The notes under the pieces: generated by a model
The model's database searches: none
What the model saw: the letters and a program-made list of their open reading frames with translations, nothing else
Told to the model about the DNA's origin: nothing
Source: Anaerolineaceae bacterium
GTDB lineage: Bacteria; Chloroflexota; Anaerolineae; Anaerolineales; Villigracilaceae
Reading direction: 5' to 3'
Assembly (NCBI GenBank): GCA_009885525.1
Contig: VFKN01000056.1
Coordinates: 1-36,139 of the forward strand
DNA: 36,139 nucleotides
In this document: one piece after another, positions 7,337 through 14,659 of the stretch
How positions within the stretch are numbered: the stretch's first letter is position 1
Layout of the letters: every line of letters begins with the position of its first letter
Translations under genes and position numbers: made by a program

Positions 7337-8140
7337 GTGCCAGATTCAAATAAAAATCAGGATAAACCCGCGCCTGCCACTCCCCTCAATCCACGCCAAC
7401 GCGGAATTATCGTCGGCGCCTCGGGTGGGATCGGCGCGGCGCTTTCCCGTAAACTTGCCCGCGAGGGATTTTCCCTTGCGCTTGTAGACCGCAACAAAAC
7501 AGCCCTGCAATCCTTATGCGATGAGATTAATAAAAACGCGGGAGAAACCCGTGCCCTCATCTATGAACACGACATCACCAAATATGATTCTATCCCCGAT
7601 ACTTTGCGCCGCGTCATCGCTGACCTCGGCGGAGTCGACACGCTCGTCTACATCGCCGGCGTGATCCACTTCCCCGCGCTGGATGAATTCAACTTCCCCG
7701 AAGATTACAAAATGGTGCAAGTCAATCTGCTCGGCGCAATGGCATGGATGAGCGCCATCGCGCCGCTCTTCCAAAACGCAAAGAGTGGACAGATCGTCGG
7801 CGTGTCCTCGGTTGCCGGTGACCGCGGAAGAATCGGCAACCCCGGCTACAACGCCTCCAAAGCCGGGTTGACCAACTATCTTGAAGGGCTGCGCAACCGC
7901 CTTACACGTCACGGTGTGAATGTGCTCACGGTCAAGCCGGGCATGGTCAAGACTGACATGCTCAAACTGCCGGGCGCGCCGAAACCCGTTCTTGCAGTGG
8001 AACCTGAGCAGATCGCCGACCTGATCTGGGATGGAATGAAGAAACGCAAACAGACGATTTACGTCGCGGGCATTTGGAAGTGGATCATGCTCGTCATCCG
8101 CCACATCCCGTCTTTTGTTTTTAGACGGCTGAATTTTTAG
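7337..8140 (+). CDS. Short-chain dehydrogenase/reductase, DprE2-like
   Basis: This 267-residue classical SDR carries the NAD(P)-binding GASGGIG (27-33), the NAG-equivalent YIAGV and the catalytic S158, Y171 and K175 (YNASK), with the normal 13-residue S-Y spacing. The C terminus is a basic hydrophobic tail (IWKWIMLVIRHIPSFVFRRL) recalling that of DprE2, the keto-ribose reductase of the mycobacterial decaprenyl-phosphoryl-arabinose pathway. The next gene resembles DprE1, its partner oxidase, so a two-step epimerase acting on a polyprenyl-phosphate sugar at the membrane is inferred. The start is GTG, with AAGAGG at 7324-7329. Confidence 0.75.
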   Translation: MPDSNKNQDKPAPATPLNPRQRGIIVGASGGIGAALSRKLAREGFSLALVDRNKTALQSLCDEINKNAGETRALIYEHDITKYDSIPDTLRRVIADLGGVDTLVYIAGVIHFPALDEFNFPEDYKMVQVNLLGAMAWMSAIAPLFQNAKSGQIVGVSSVAGDRGRIGNPGYNASKAGLTNYLEGLRNRLTRHGVNVLTVKPGMVKTDMLKLPGAPKPVLAVEPEQIADLIWDGMKKRKQTIYVAGIWKWIMLVIRHIPSFVFRRLNF

Positions 8141-8144
8141 TTAG

Positions 8145-8200
8145 CGGACTCCAACGACTCCCGTCGTTGAAGATCCAAAGTCTGGAGACTTTGGAGTCCG
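8145..8200. repeat. Branched palindromic repeat between the dprE2-like and dprE1-like genes
   Basis: Outer 10-bp arms (8145-8154 and 8191-8200) enclose two further hairpins, caacga/tcgttg (8152-8157, 8164-8169) and ccaaagtc/gactttgg (8175-8182, 8187-8194). The outer arms share bases with the inner ones, so a three-way junction and alternative folds are possible. It fills most of the 79-bp gap between two co-directional genes. Confidence 0.65.
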
Positions 8201-8219
8201 ATACCCCTGGTAAGCCAAA

Positions 8220-9620
8220 ATGAACATTACAAAAAACTTCACTCAACTTGAAAACTTCGGACACTCACTCAATGCACCGGCGTACCTGCTAACCGTCAAC
8301 ATCCCTGAAGAAATTCATGCGGCCTTCGACCTCGCAAAAAAAATGGGGATCACTGTCACAGCGCGCGGAGCAGGGCGCAGTTACAACGATGCCGCGCTCA
8401 ATGGCGGCGGCATTGTCTTGGATATGTGCGGCATGAACGCCATCACGCGCTGGGACAAATCCACAGGTCTCATCACCGCGCAGTCCGGCGCCACGCTCGA
8501 ACAGATCTGGCAAAAAGTGGAGCCGGATGGCTGGTGGCCGCCTGTCGTCTCCGGCACAATGAAGACAACTTTGGGCGGATGCTTAAGCGCGAACATTCAC
8601 GGCAAAAACAATTTCAAGATGGGCCCCTTTGGCGAACACGTTATTGAGTTCGATGTCATCCTCCCCACCGGCGCGGAACTGACCTGCTCACCCAACAAGA
8701 ACGGCGACCTCTTTCATTCGATCATCAGCGGGCTGGGAATGCTTGGCATTATCACTTCTGTCACCCTGCAAATGAAGCGCATGTATTCCGGCTTACTGAG
8801 CGTGGATGCATTCCCCGTTAAAAATCTACATGAGCATCTCAGCGCTCTGCAAGACGGCGCGCCCAATTACGACTACATCGTCGGCTGGCTGGACGGACTC
8901 GCGGGTGGAAGTTCCCTCGGGCGCGGACAAATCCACGCCACGCGCTATCTTCACGAAGGCGAAGATCCAAATCCGTGCGAGACGATGAAGATCGAAAAGC
9001 AAACGCTGCCGCCGTATATTTTCGGCGTCTTCCCAAAATCCATGCTGCATTATTTCATGGCGCCTTTTATGAACAACCTCGGCGTGTGGGGCGTCAACAC
9101 CGCAAAATATATCGCCTCGCTGCGCAAACACACCTTCCGCCAATCTCACGCCGCCTTCCATTTTCTTTTGGATTACGTCCCCGGCTGGGAATTTTCCTAC
9201 GGCAAAACGGGACTCATCCAATACCAATCTTTTCTACCCAAAGAAAGCGCGGAATCTGCGTGGACCGAGATTCTTCGCCTTTCACACAAATTGAGTCTAC
9301 CCGCGTATCTCGGCGTCACCAAACGTCACCGCCCCGATAATTTTCTACTCACTCACGCCGTGGATGGTTTCTCGCTCGCCATGGATTTCAAAGTGACCAA
9401 CAACAACCGCGCGCGCCTCGGCAAAATGCTGCAAGAGTTCGACAAGATCGTCCTGCAGGCAGGCGGCAGATTTTACTTCGCAAAGAATAGTGAAACCTCC
9501 GCAGAAACAGCGCAAGCGTTTTATGGCGAAGAAACAATTGAAAAGTTCAAGAAGTTAAAAAATCGCTGCGACCCAAATGGGCTGCTGGAATCAGATTTAT
9601 ACAGAAGAATATTCGGGTAA
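8220..9620 (+). CDS. FAD-linked oxidoreductase, DprE1-like polyprenyl-phosphoribose oxidase
   Basis: This 466-residue oxidase has a VAO/PCMH-type FAD-binding domain and a C-terminal substrate cap. From memory of M. tuberculosis DprE1 it aligns along its length: ARGAGRSYNDAALNGGG, SANIHGKNNFKMGPFGEHV (HGKN 127-130), GLGMLGIITSVTLQM, and near the C terminus GGRFYFAKNS, keeping the active-site lysine as K422. The cysteine that benzothiazinones modify in DprE1 (C387) aligns with A387 here (FSLAMDF). DprE1 oxidises the 2-OH of decaprenyl-phosphoryl-ribose; the substrate here is inferred, since arabinan is not established for Chloroflexota. Sugar-1,4-lactone oxidases share the FAD domain but not these motifs. 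The partner reductase is the gene just upstream. Confidence 0.75.
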   Translation: MNITKNFTQLENFGHSLNAPAYLLTVNIPEEIHAAFDLAKKMGITVTARGAGRSYNDAALNGGGIVLDMCGMNAITRWDKSTGLITAQSGATLEQIWQKVEPDGWWPPVVSGTMKTTLGGCLSANIHGKNNFKMGPFGEHVIEFDVILPTGAELTCSPNKNGDLFHSIISGLGMLGIITSVTLQMKRMYSGLLSVDAFPVKNLHEHLSALQDGAPNYDYIVGWLDGLAGGSSLGRGQIHATRYLHEGEDPNPCETMKIEKQTLPPYIFGVFPKSMLHYFMAPFMNNLGVWGVNTAKYIASLRKHTFRQSHAAFHFLLDYVPGWEFSYGKTGLIQYQSFLPKESAESAWTEILRLSHKLSLPAYLGVTKRHRPDNFLLTHAVDGFSLAMDFKVTNNNRARLGKMLQEFDKIVLQAGGRFYFAKNSETSAETAQAFYGEETIEKFKKLKNRCDPNGLLESDLYRRIFG

Positions 9621-9678
9621 GGATAATTTTTTCGCCCGCCTAATTACCCATTTACCTAATTACCTGTTTCCGTGCCCA

Positions 9679-10416
9679 ATGATTATTGAAGATTTAGGTT
9701 TAATCGAATACGAATCCGCATGGAAATTGCAGGATGAGTACGTGGCGGAAATTGCAGAGGGAAAACGTCCGCCCACGCTGTTATTACTTGAACATCCCCA
9801 CGTTTATACATTTGGAAGAAAAGGTCAATCTGAAAATTTATTATGGGGAGAAGAACAGTTAAAACAAAAAGGTGTTTCTGTCCACTGGGTTGATCGCGGC
9901 GGTGACGTGACTTATCATGGGCCGGGACAGTTAGTCGGCTATCCGTTAATTCCACTTAATCCCATAAGACCCGACAGGTCTCAGGAAGAATCTTCCAATT
10001 TGGAAGACAACACTGTGAGACCTGTCAGGTCTGACTATGTCGGCTATGTGCGCAGCCTCGAAAACATGCTCATCATCACATTAGCAAGATTTGGAGTTAT
10101 CGCCGGACAGCGTGAGGGAAAAACGGGCGTCTGGATTCAAGCGGATGTTCATTCACGATGCATACATTGCAGCCCCGAGGATAGGAAAAAACCCGCGAAG
10201 CTCGCCGCTATCGGCGTCAAAGTGGATGCGCGCGGAGTAACCCGTCACGGCTTCGCGTTGAATGTAAATCCAGATATGGAATACTGGAATGGAATCATCC
10301 CCTGCGGATTACCCGAACCGGTTGTCTCGCTCGCCGATCTGCTCGATCCCATCCCCGATATGCAAGCAGTGAAAGAAGAAATCTCCAAAAACTTTCTTCA
10401 GATTTTCAGAACGTAA
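9679..10416 (+). CDS. lipB: Octanoyl-ACP:protein N-octanoyltransferase
   Basis: LipB moves octanoyl groups from acyl carrier protein to lipoyl domains, the first step of lipoate synthesis. The 245-residue protein shows RGGDVTYHGPGQLVGYPL, the catalytic lysine K174 (AKLAAIGVK) and the catalytic cysteine C209 (IIPCGLPE). The ATG at 9679 is chosen because MIIEDLGLIEYESAW is the normal LipB N terminus; upstream in-frame codons overlap the previous gene and a T/A-rich repeat. Two insertions are visible. CIHCSPEDRKKP before the catalytic lysine is a form I recall from Chloroflexota and cyanobacterial LipB. Residues 97-118 are a foreign 22-codon palindromic element. No lipA is nearby. It is convergent with mutL. 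Confidence 0.9.
   Translation: MIIEDLGLIEYESAWKLQDEYVAEIAEGKRPPTLLLLEHPHVYTFGRKGQSENLLWGEEQLKQKGVSVHWVDRGGDVTYHGPGQLVGYPLIPLNPIRPDRSQEESSNLEDNTVRPVRSDYVGYVRSLENMLIITLARFGVIAGQREGKTGVWIQADVHSRCIHCSPEDRKKPAKLAAIGVKVDARGVTRHGFALNVNPDMEYWNGIIPCGLPEPVVSLADLLDPIPDMQAVKEEISKNFLQIFRT
9967..10032 (+). repeat. 66-bp palindromic element inserted in frame in lipB
   Basis: The ends are 15-bp inverted repeats with one mismatch: agacccgacaggtct (9967-9981) and agacctgtcaggtct (10018-10032). A central hairpin tcttcca/tggaaga lies at 9991-9997 and 10001-10007. The length is exactly 22 codons, coding for a Pro/Arg/Ser/Glu-rich stretch with no counterpart in ordinary LipB at this surface loop. The right arm is identical over 13 bases to the intergenic palindrome at 2637-2670. 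Confidence 0.8.
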
Positions 10417-10458
10417 CAAGTCCGTTTCTCTCCGTGAATCCGTGGCAGAGTCCGCTTA

Positions 10459-12249
10459 CTACCTCGCCCCTCTCCTCCCAAACTGCTTCTCCAAAGTATC
10501 CACCGACAAATGGATCATCGTCGGTCTGCCGTGCGGACAAGTTCTTGGCGACTGGCAATTTTCGAGGTCATTGATCAACGCGCGCTGTTCTTCATTTGTG
10601 AGCGTCTGCCCGCCTTTGACGGCGAGACGCTTACACACACGCGCGGCGAGTTTCGCCTCGATTTCACTCTGCAGCGGAGTTTCATCTTCCTCGAAGTCTT
10701 CCACCAGCGCACGCAGCGCGGATGCGGGATCACCGCCGGCAAACAAAACCGGCATCGCGCGCACTTGAAATGTATTCGTGCCGAATTCTTCCACCTCAAA
10801 GCCAAAATGATTCAAGAATGGCAATTGCGGCATCAAAGCCTTCGCGGATTGTGGCGGCAATGTCACAACCTCTGGCGAGAGCAAGGATTGTGATGGGATT
10901 TGTTTTGTGCCATGCTGCGCCATTAATTTCTCAAATAACACACGCTCATGCGCCGCATGTTGATCGATCAAATACAATCCATCCGGACCTTCCGCCACAA
11001 TATACGTCGAGCCGATCTGACCGATCAATCGTAAAAGCGGAACGCCGCCGAAAGAACGATTTTCGATTTCCGATTTCCGATTTACGATTTCATCTTGCGG
11101 CTGACCACTGATAACTGATGACTGGTCACTGTCCACTGATAACTGATCACTATTCACTAATAACTGATCTTCATGCGCAATCGACCAATCAATCCCCACT
11201 TCCCTTCTTTCCGTTGGCACATTGCGCGAGCCCCACAATTGCGGAGAGACCGAAGCAACCGGTGTATACGCCAGCAGCGCCTTACGCGCGGAGCGTTGCA
11301 CGAAACTGAAAATTTTGTCCTGACTCTTAAAGCGAACTTCCGCTTTTGTCGGATGCACATTCACATCCACATCTTCAGGCGCGACCTCTAAAAATAACGC
11401 CGTCAGCGGATAACGGCCGACCATCAACAGCGTGTGATAGGCTTGCAGCAATGCAGTGGTTAAAGAAAATTCCTGTACCCAGCGGCCATTAACAAAGAAT
11501 GTGATTTCCCTGCGGTTCGAGCGGGTCAGCGATATCGGACTGATAAATCCTGTAAGAGATAAACCATCTTCCATTGCCATCACTTCGAGCATTTGCTTGG
11601 CAACATCCACGCCGTATAACGCGGCGAGAATGGAACGGCGATCTCCATCACCGGCGGTTTGCAATGTGATCTGTTTGCCGTCCGTCACTTTGAAGCGCAC
11701 ATTCGGATATGCCAGCGCATACCGCGTGACGAGAGAATCAACGGCGCGTTTTTCGGTCACATCGGCTTTCAAGAATTTCAAACGCGCGGGTACGTTATAA
11801 AATAAATTTTCCACGCGCAGCACTGTCCCAACCGGCGCGCCGACTTTTTCAACTTTGCCAAAAATGCCGCCATCCACTTTTATGCGCGCGCCTTCTTTGG
11901 CAGCAGCAATTCGAGATGTGATCGTCATCTGCGAGATGGAGCCAATCGAGGCGAGGGCTTCGCCGCGGAATCCCAAAGTGGAGATGCGAAAAAGATCAGC
12001 GGATTGAGTCAACTTCGAGGTCGCATGACGCGCAGCGGCGAGTTCCAATTCATCCGCCGGAATCCCAAATCCATCATCGGCAACTTCGACGAGCGTGCGT
12101 CCCGCATCCGCGATTGAAATCGAAATATTTTTTGCGCCCGCATCCAAAGCGTTTTCGGTTAATTCTTTAACCACAGAAGCGGGGCGTTCCACAACTTCAC
12201 CCGCGGCGATCTGCGAAGAGACATCGGAAGATAAAAGTCGAATAGGCAT
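10459..12249 (-). CDS. mutL: DNA mismatch repair protein MutL (endonuclease type)
   Basis: With the ATG at 12249, MutL has 596 residues. The N-terminal GHKL ATPase shows KELTENALDAG (E29, N33), VADDGFGIP (D58), RHATSKL and GFRGEALASIGS. The C-terminal nuclease domain has DQHAAHERVLFE, the metal-binding DQHA(x)2E(x)4E motif, together with CKRLAVKGG and CPHGRPT, so this MutL should nick DNA as in bacteria lacking MutH. The linker carries a 114-bp repeat-derived segment (11056-11169). A TTG at 12270 in the same frame is an unlikely start. There is no Shine-Dalgarno; TATAAT lies exactly 6 bases before the ATG, suggesting a leaderless transcript. No mutS is nearby. Confidence 0.93.
   Translation of the reverse strand: MPIRLLSSDVSSQIAAGEVVERPASVVKELTENALDAGAKNISISIADAGRTLVEVADDGFGIPADELELAAARHATSKLTQSADLFRISTLGFRGEALASIGSISQMTITSRIAAAKEGARIKVDGGIFGKVEKVGAPVGTVLRVENLFYNVPARLKFLKADVTEKRAVDSLVTRYALAYPNVRFKVTDGKQITLQTAGDGDRRSILAALYGVDVAKQMLEVMAMEDGLSLTGFISPISLTRSNRREITFFVNGRWVQEFSLTTALLQAYHTLLMVGRYPLTALFLEVAPEDVDVNVHPTKAEVRFKSQDKIFSFVQRSARKALLAYTPVASVSPQLWGSRNVPTERREVGIDWSIAHEDQLLVNSDQLSVDSDQSSVISGQPQDEIVNRKSEIENRSFGGVPLLRLIGQIGSTYIVAEGPDGLYLIDQHAAHERVLFEKLMAQHGTKQIPSQSLLSPEVVTLPPQSAKALMPQLPFLNHFGFEVEEFGTNTFQVRAMPVLFAGGDPASALRALVEDFEEDETPLQSEIEAKLAARVCKRLAVKGGQTLTNEEQRALINDLENCQSPRTCPHGRPTMIHLSVDTLEKQFGRRGAR
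11056..11169 (-). repeat. Repeat-derived segment inside the mutL linker
   Basis: Two simple-repeat types lie back to back in the region coding for the interdomain linker. One is a degenerate cagttatcagtg/gatcagtta tandem (about 11112-11169), the other a tandem of aaatcgg-type heptamers (11056-11089). Together they span 38 codons without a stop and code for a Ser/Asp/Gln-rich, then Asn/Arg/Lys/Glu-rich low-complexity stretch. Confidence 0.65.
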
Positions 12250-12255
12250 AAGCGG

Positions 12256-12263
12256 ATTATAAT
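12256..12263. promoter_or_regulatory. Symmetrical -10 element ATTATAAT for mutL and the HAD gene
   Basis: Plus-strand TATAAT (12258-12263) is followed by 6 bases and the ATG of the HAD gene at 12270. Minus-strand TATAAT (12261-12256) is followed by 6 bases and the ATG of mutL at 12249. One palindrome can thus serve both genes and place both transcription starts at the start codons. No good -35 box is visible on either side. Confidence 0.55.
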
Positions 12264-12269
12264 CGCCCA

Positions 12270-12902
12270 ATGCGATTCACTACGATTTTTTTTGATCTCG
12301 ACGATACGCTTTATCCGTCTCACGCGGGGCTTTGGCACGCCATCAAAGAACGCATGAACGATTACATGCGCGAGCGGCTGCAAATTCCCGAAAAAGATAT
12401 TCAGCAGTTGCGCGAAAAATATTATCTACAATACGGAACCACCACGCGCGGATTACAGGAACACCACAACATTGACACACAGGATTTCCTGGCTTACGTG
12501 CATGATCTGCCGCTCGAAGATTATCTCACCCCGAATTCTATTCAACGCTCGGTGATCGCATCCCTGCCGACCCGCAATTTTGTTTTTACAAACGCCGATA
12601 TTCCCCACGCCCAAAGAACGCTGACCGCACTCAATCTGCACGACCTGTTCCCCAACATTATTGATGTGAACACCGTCGCGCCGTATTGCAAACCGATGCG
12701 CGAATCATTCGAGATCGCCATGAAGGTCGCGGGCGAAGACGACCCCTCACGCTGCGTGATGATCGACGATCTTGCGCGCACCACCCGCGCCGCGCATGAA
12801 GCCGGTATGTTCAGTATTTTATATCACGACGAATACACAGCCAACGACGCCGACGCGCATTTCACAGACTGGGGAAAATTGATAGATATTTTGGAGACAT
12901 AA
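12270..12902 (+). CDS. HAD-superfamily pyrimidine 5'-nucleotidase-like phosphatase
   Basis: This 210-residue HAD hydrolase carries all four motifs: FFDLDDTLYPS (nucleophile D9 and acid D11), FVFTNAD, the lysine in YCKPMRESF, and MIDDLART. The helical cap between motifs I and II fits the SDT1/pyrimidine 5'-nucleotidase group, which dephosphorylates UMP/CMP or related nucleotides in the cytosol; the substrate is inferred from overall resemblance only. There is no Shine-Dalgarno, and the ATG lies 6 bases after a TATAAT shared with mutL. A small membrane protein gene begins 5 bp after the stop and is probably cotranscribed. Confidence 0.82.
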   Translation: MRFTTIFFDLDDTLYPSHAGLWHAIKERMNDYMRERLQIPEKDIQQLREKYYLQYGTTTRGLQEHHNIDTQDFLAYVHDLPLEDYLTPNSIQRSVIASLPTRNFVFTNADIPHAQRTLTALNLHDLFPNIIDVNTVAPYCKPMRESFEIAMKVAGEDDPSRCVMIDDLARTTRAAHEAGMFSILYHDEYTANDADAHFTDWGKLIDILET

Positions 12903-12907
12903 TAATT

Positions 12908-13150
12908 ATGGAAGAAAACAAAGCCGTCATCGGCGCCTTGATCTTTATCGTTATGGTCATCGGCGCGAACTTCATCATGTACGGCATCGCGCGTGGATGG
13001 GCAAAGCCGGGCAACAAGAATTTTTTAGAAACGCTCGGTCAATCCTTTAATCCCGCGCAGAAAAAAGATGATGCGATGGATGAACTTCACCGTAAACTGG
13101 AAGAACTGGAAAAAGGTAAGAAAACAGATTCGGGGGAATCTAAACCCTGA
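12908..13150 (+). CDS. Small single-span membrane protein with a coiled-coil tail
   Basis: This 80-residue protein has one membrane segment (about residues 7-27, AVIGALIFIVMVIGANFIMY) followed by a charged helical tail with heptad-like MDELHRKLEELEKGKK. I do not recognise the family. The GGAG of the last HAD codons lies 11 bases before the ATG, so translation is probably coupled to the upstream gene. The function is unknown; it could be a membrane-tethered scaffold. Confidence 0.65.
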   Translation: MEENKAVIGALIFIVMVIGANFIMYGIARGWAKPGNKNFLETLGQSFNPAQKKDDAMDELHRKLEELEKGKKTDSGESKP

Positions 13151-13212
13151 TTCTTACAAAAATCGTACAAATTATTCAGCAAACATTAATCCCGTAATGG
13201 TATCTTTAAACA

Positions 13213-13243
13213 AGTGACTGCCACCTTTAGGTGACTGTCACCT
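13213..13243. repeat. Imperfect palindrome agtgac...gtcacct upstream of the S41 protease
   Basis: Arms 13214-13226 and 13229-13241 pair at 11 of 13 positions, and aggtgactgtcacct (13229-13243) is itself a near-perfect palindrome. Related sequence (agtgac ... aggtga.tgtcac) forms the hairpin after the last gene, at 35993-36026. Confidence 0.55.
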
Positions 13244-13262
13244 CAAAAATTTGGAGGCTTTT

Positions 13263-14588
13263 ATGAATAAAATGTTAAAGTATGTTTTTCTTGTGCTAGT
13301 CGTGATCACATTCACGTTGGGCGGGTTCGCCGGCGGGTTTGTCGCCGGACACCTCATGCCTTTTAATGTCCCAGGCTTGCCTGCATCCCCCACCCCCTCG
13401 ACAGTCACATCCGCGCCGCCGACCACCTCGCCAGAGCAGCAATCCGCTACGCCCGCAAATATGCAGGTGCTCTTCTCGCCGTTCTGGGAAACGTGGAATC
13501 TCGTCCACAAGAATTTCGTGGACCAACCCGTAGACGATACCGCGTTGATGCGCGGCGCGATCACCGGCATGATGCAGGCGCTCGGCGACCAGCATTCCTC
13601 GTATATGGATCCTGAACAATTTAAGGAAGCAAACTCCAGCCTTGCGGGTTCCTATGAAGGCATCGGCGCGTACGTGGATACCACCGCAAAATATCTTACG
13701 ATCACAAGCCCCATACCCGGCTCTCCCGCCGAGCGCGCAGGGCTTAGACCCGGCGACCAGGTTGTCAAGATTGACGATGTGGATATGACCGGCGTGGATG
13801 GAGAACTCGCGCGCAGAAAAGTTTTAGGTCCTGCAAACACAACCGTCCACCTGACCATTTTGCGCGAAGGCGAACAGAGTTTGCTCGAGTTCAATATTAA
13901 GCGCGAGAAGATCGTAATCAAATCCGCGACGGGCAAAATGCTCGATAACAATATCGCCTATATTCAAGTCACCACCTTCGGCGAAAATACCACACCCGAA
14001 TTACTGGATGCGCTCAACACATTAATGCCTCAGAAACCGAAAGCCATCGTCCTTGACCTGCGCAATAACGGCGGCGGCTATTTGCAAACGGCTGTTGAAG
14101 TCACGTCACAATTCGTGGATAAAGGCGTTGTCCTTTATGAAGAATACGGAGATAAGACCCGCACCACGTTTGAAGTCCAAGCGGGCGGCTTGGCTACGGA
14201 CACAAATATCCCGATAGTTGTGTTGATCAACGAAGGTTCCGCTTCCGCATCCGAGATCGTGGCGGGCGCGATGCAAGACCTCGGGCGCGCCAAACTGGTT
14301 GGAACGGTTTCGTACGGCAAAGGCTCCGTTCAAAATTGGATTCCGCTCACGGGCGAAAATGGCGCGGTAAGAATCACCATCGCCAAGTGGCTGACCCCGA
14401 ATGAACACACCATCCACAAAATTGGTTTAACTCCCGATGTGTTTGTGGGCATGACCGCAGACGATTACAAAGCCAAACGCGATCCGCAGTTGGATGCGGC
14501 TGTACAAACGCTGCTGGCAATGCTCAGCGGCAACCCAATCCCAACCTCGGTGCCGACCTCAATACCCACACCAATTCCGACACCATAG
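13263..14588 (+). CDS. Carboxy-terminal processing peptidase (S41 family, PDZ)
   Basis: This 441-residue serine protease cuts near C termini of extracytoplasmic proteins. Residues 5-30 form a signal anchor, then comes a Pro/Thr/Ser linker (35-65), a PDZ domain (about 130-215) and the S41 catalytic domain. The serine-lysine dyad is S328 (NEGSASASEI) and K353 (SYGKGSVQ), at the family's 25-residue spacing. DLRNNGGGYL is intact. The last residues are a Pro-Thr-Pro-Ile low-complexity tail. The start is the ATG at 13263, with GGAGG 5 bases upstream, instead of an upstream TTG at 13251. Confidence 0.92.
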   Translation: MNKMLKYVFLVLVVITFTLGGFAGGFVAGHLMPFNVPGLPASPTPSTVTSAPPTTSPEQQSATPANMQVLFSPFWETWNLVHKNFVDQPVDDTALMRGAITGMMQALGDQHSSYMDPEQFKEANSSLAGSYEGIGAYVDTTAKYLTITSPIPGSPAERAGLRPGDQVVKIDDVDMTGVDGELARRKVLGPANTTVHLTILREGEQSLLEFNIKREKIVIKSATGKMLDNNIAYIQVTTFGENTTPELLDALNTLMPQKPKAIVLDLRNNGGGYLQTAVEVTSQFVDKGVVLYEEYGDKTRTTFEVQAGGLATDTNIPIVVLINEGSASASEIVAGAMQDLGRAKLVGTVSYGKGSVQNWIPLTGENGAVRITIAKWLTPNEHTIHKIGLTPDVFVGMTADDYKAKRDPQLDAAVQTLLAMLSGNPIPTSVPTSIPTPIPTP

Positions 14589-14602
14589 TTTTATGTTTTA
14601 TC

Positions 14603-14640
14603 GTCATTGCTTCACCGCAAAGTACGCGGCTCGCAATGAC
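14603..14640. repeat. Hairpin gtcattgc...gcaatgac
   Basis: Outer arms 14603-14610 and 14633-14640 are perfect over 8 bases, with an inner ccgc/gcgg pair. It lies between the S41 protease and the zinc peptidase and ends 7 bp before the latter's Shine-Dalgarno. No T-run follows, so a repeat element is more likely than a terminator. Confidence 0.55.
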
Positions 14641-14659
14641 ATAAAGAAGGAGACATTCT

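Noticed and set aside
7514-8104. 196-codon minus-strand frame opposite the SDR gene
   Set aside because: The SDR motifs on the plus strand are complete. The antisense translation shows no family features or ribosome binding site.
9577-9678. Longer N terminus for LipB
   Set aside because: The upstream codons overlap the preceding oxidase gene and read through a T/A-rich repeat. The family N terminus begins at the ATG at 9679.
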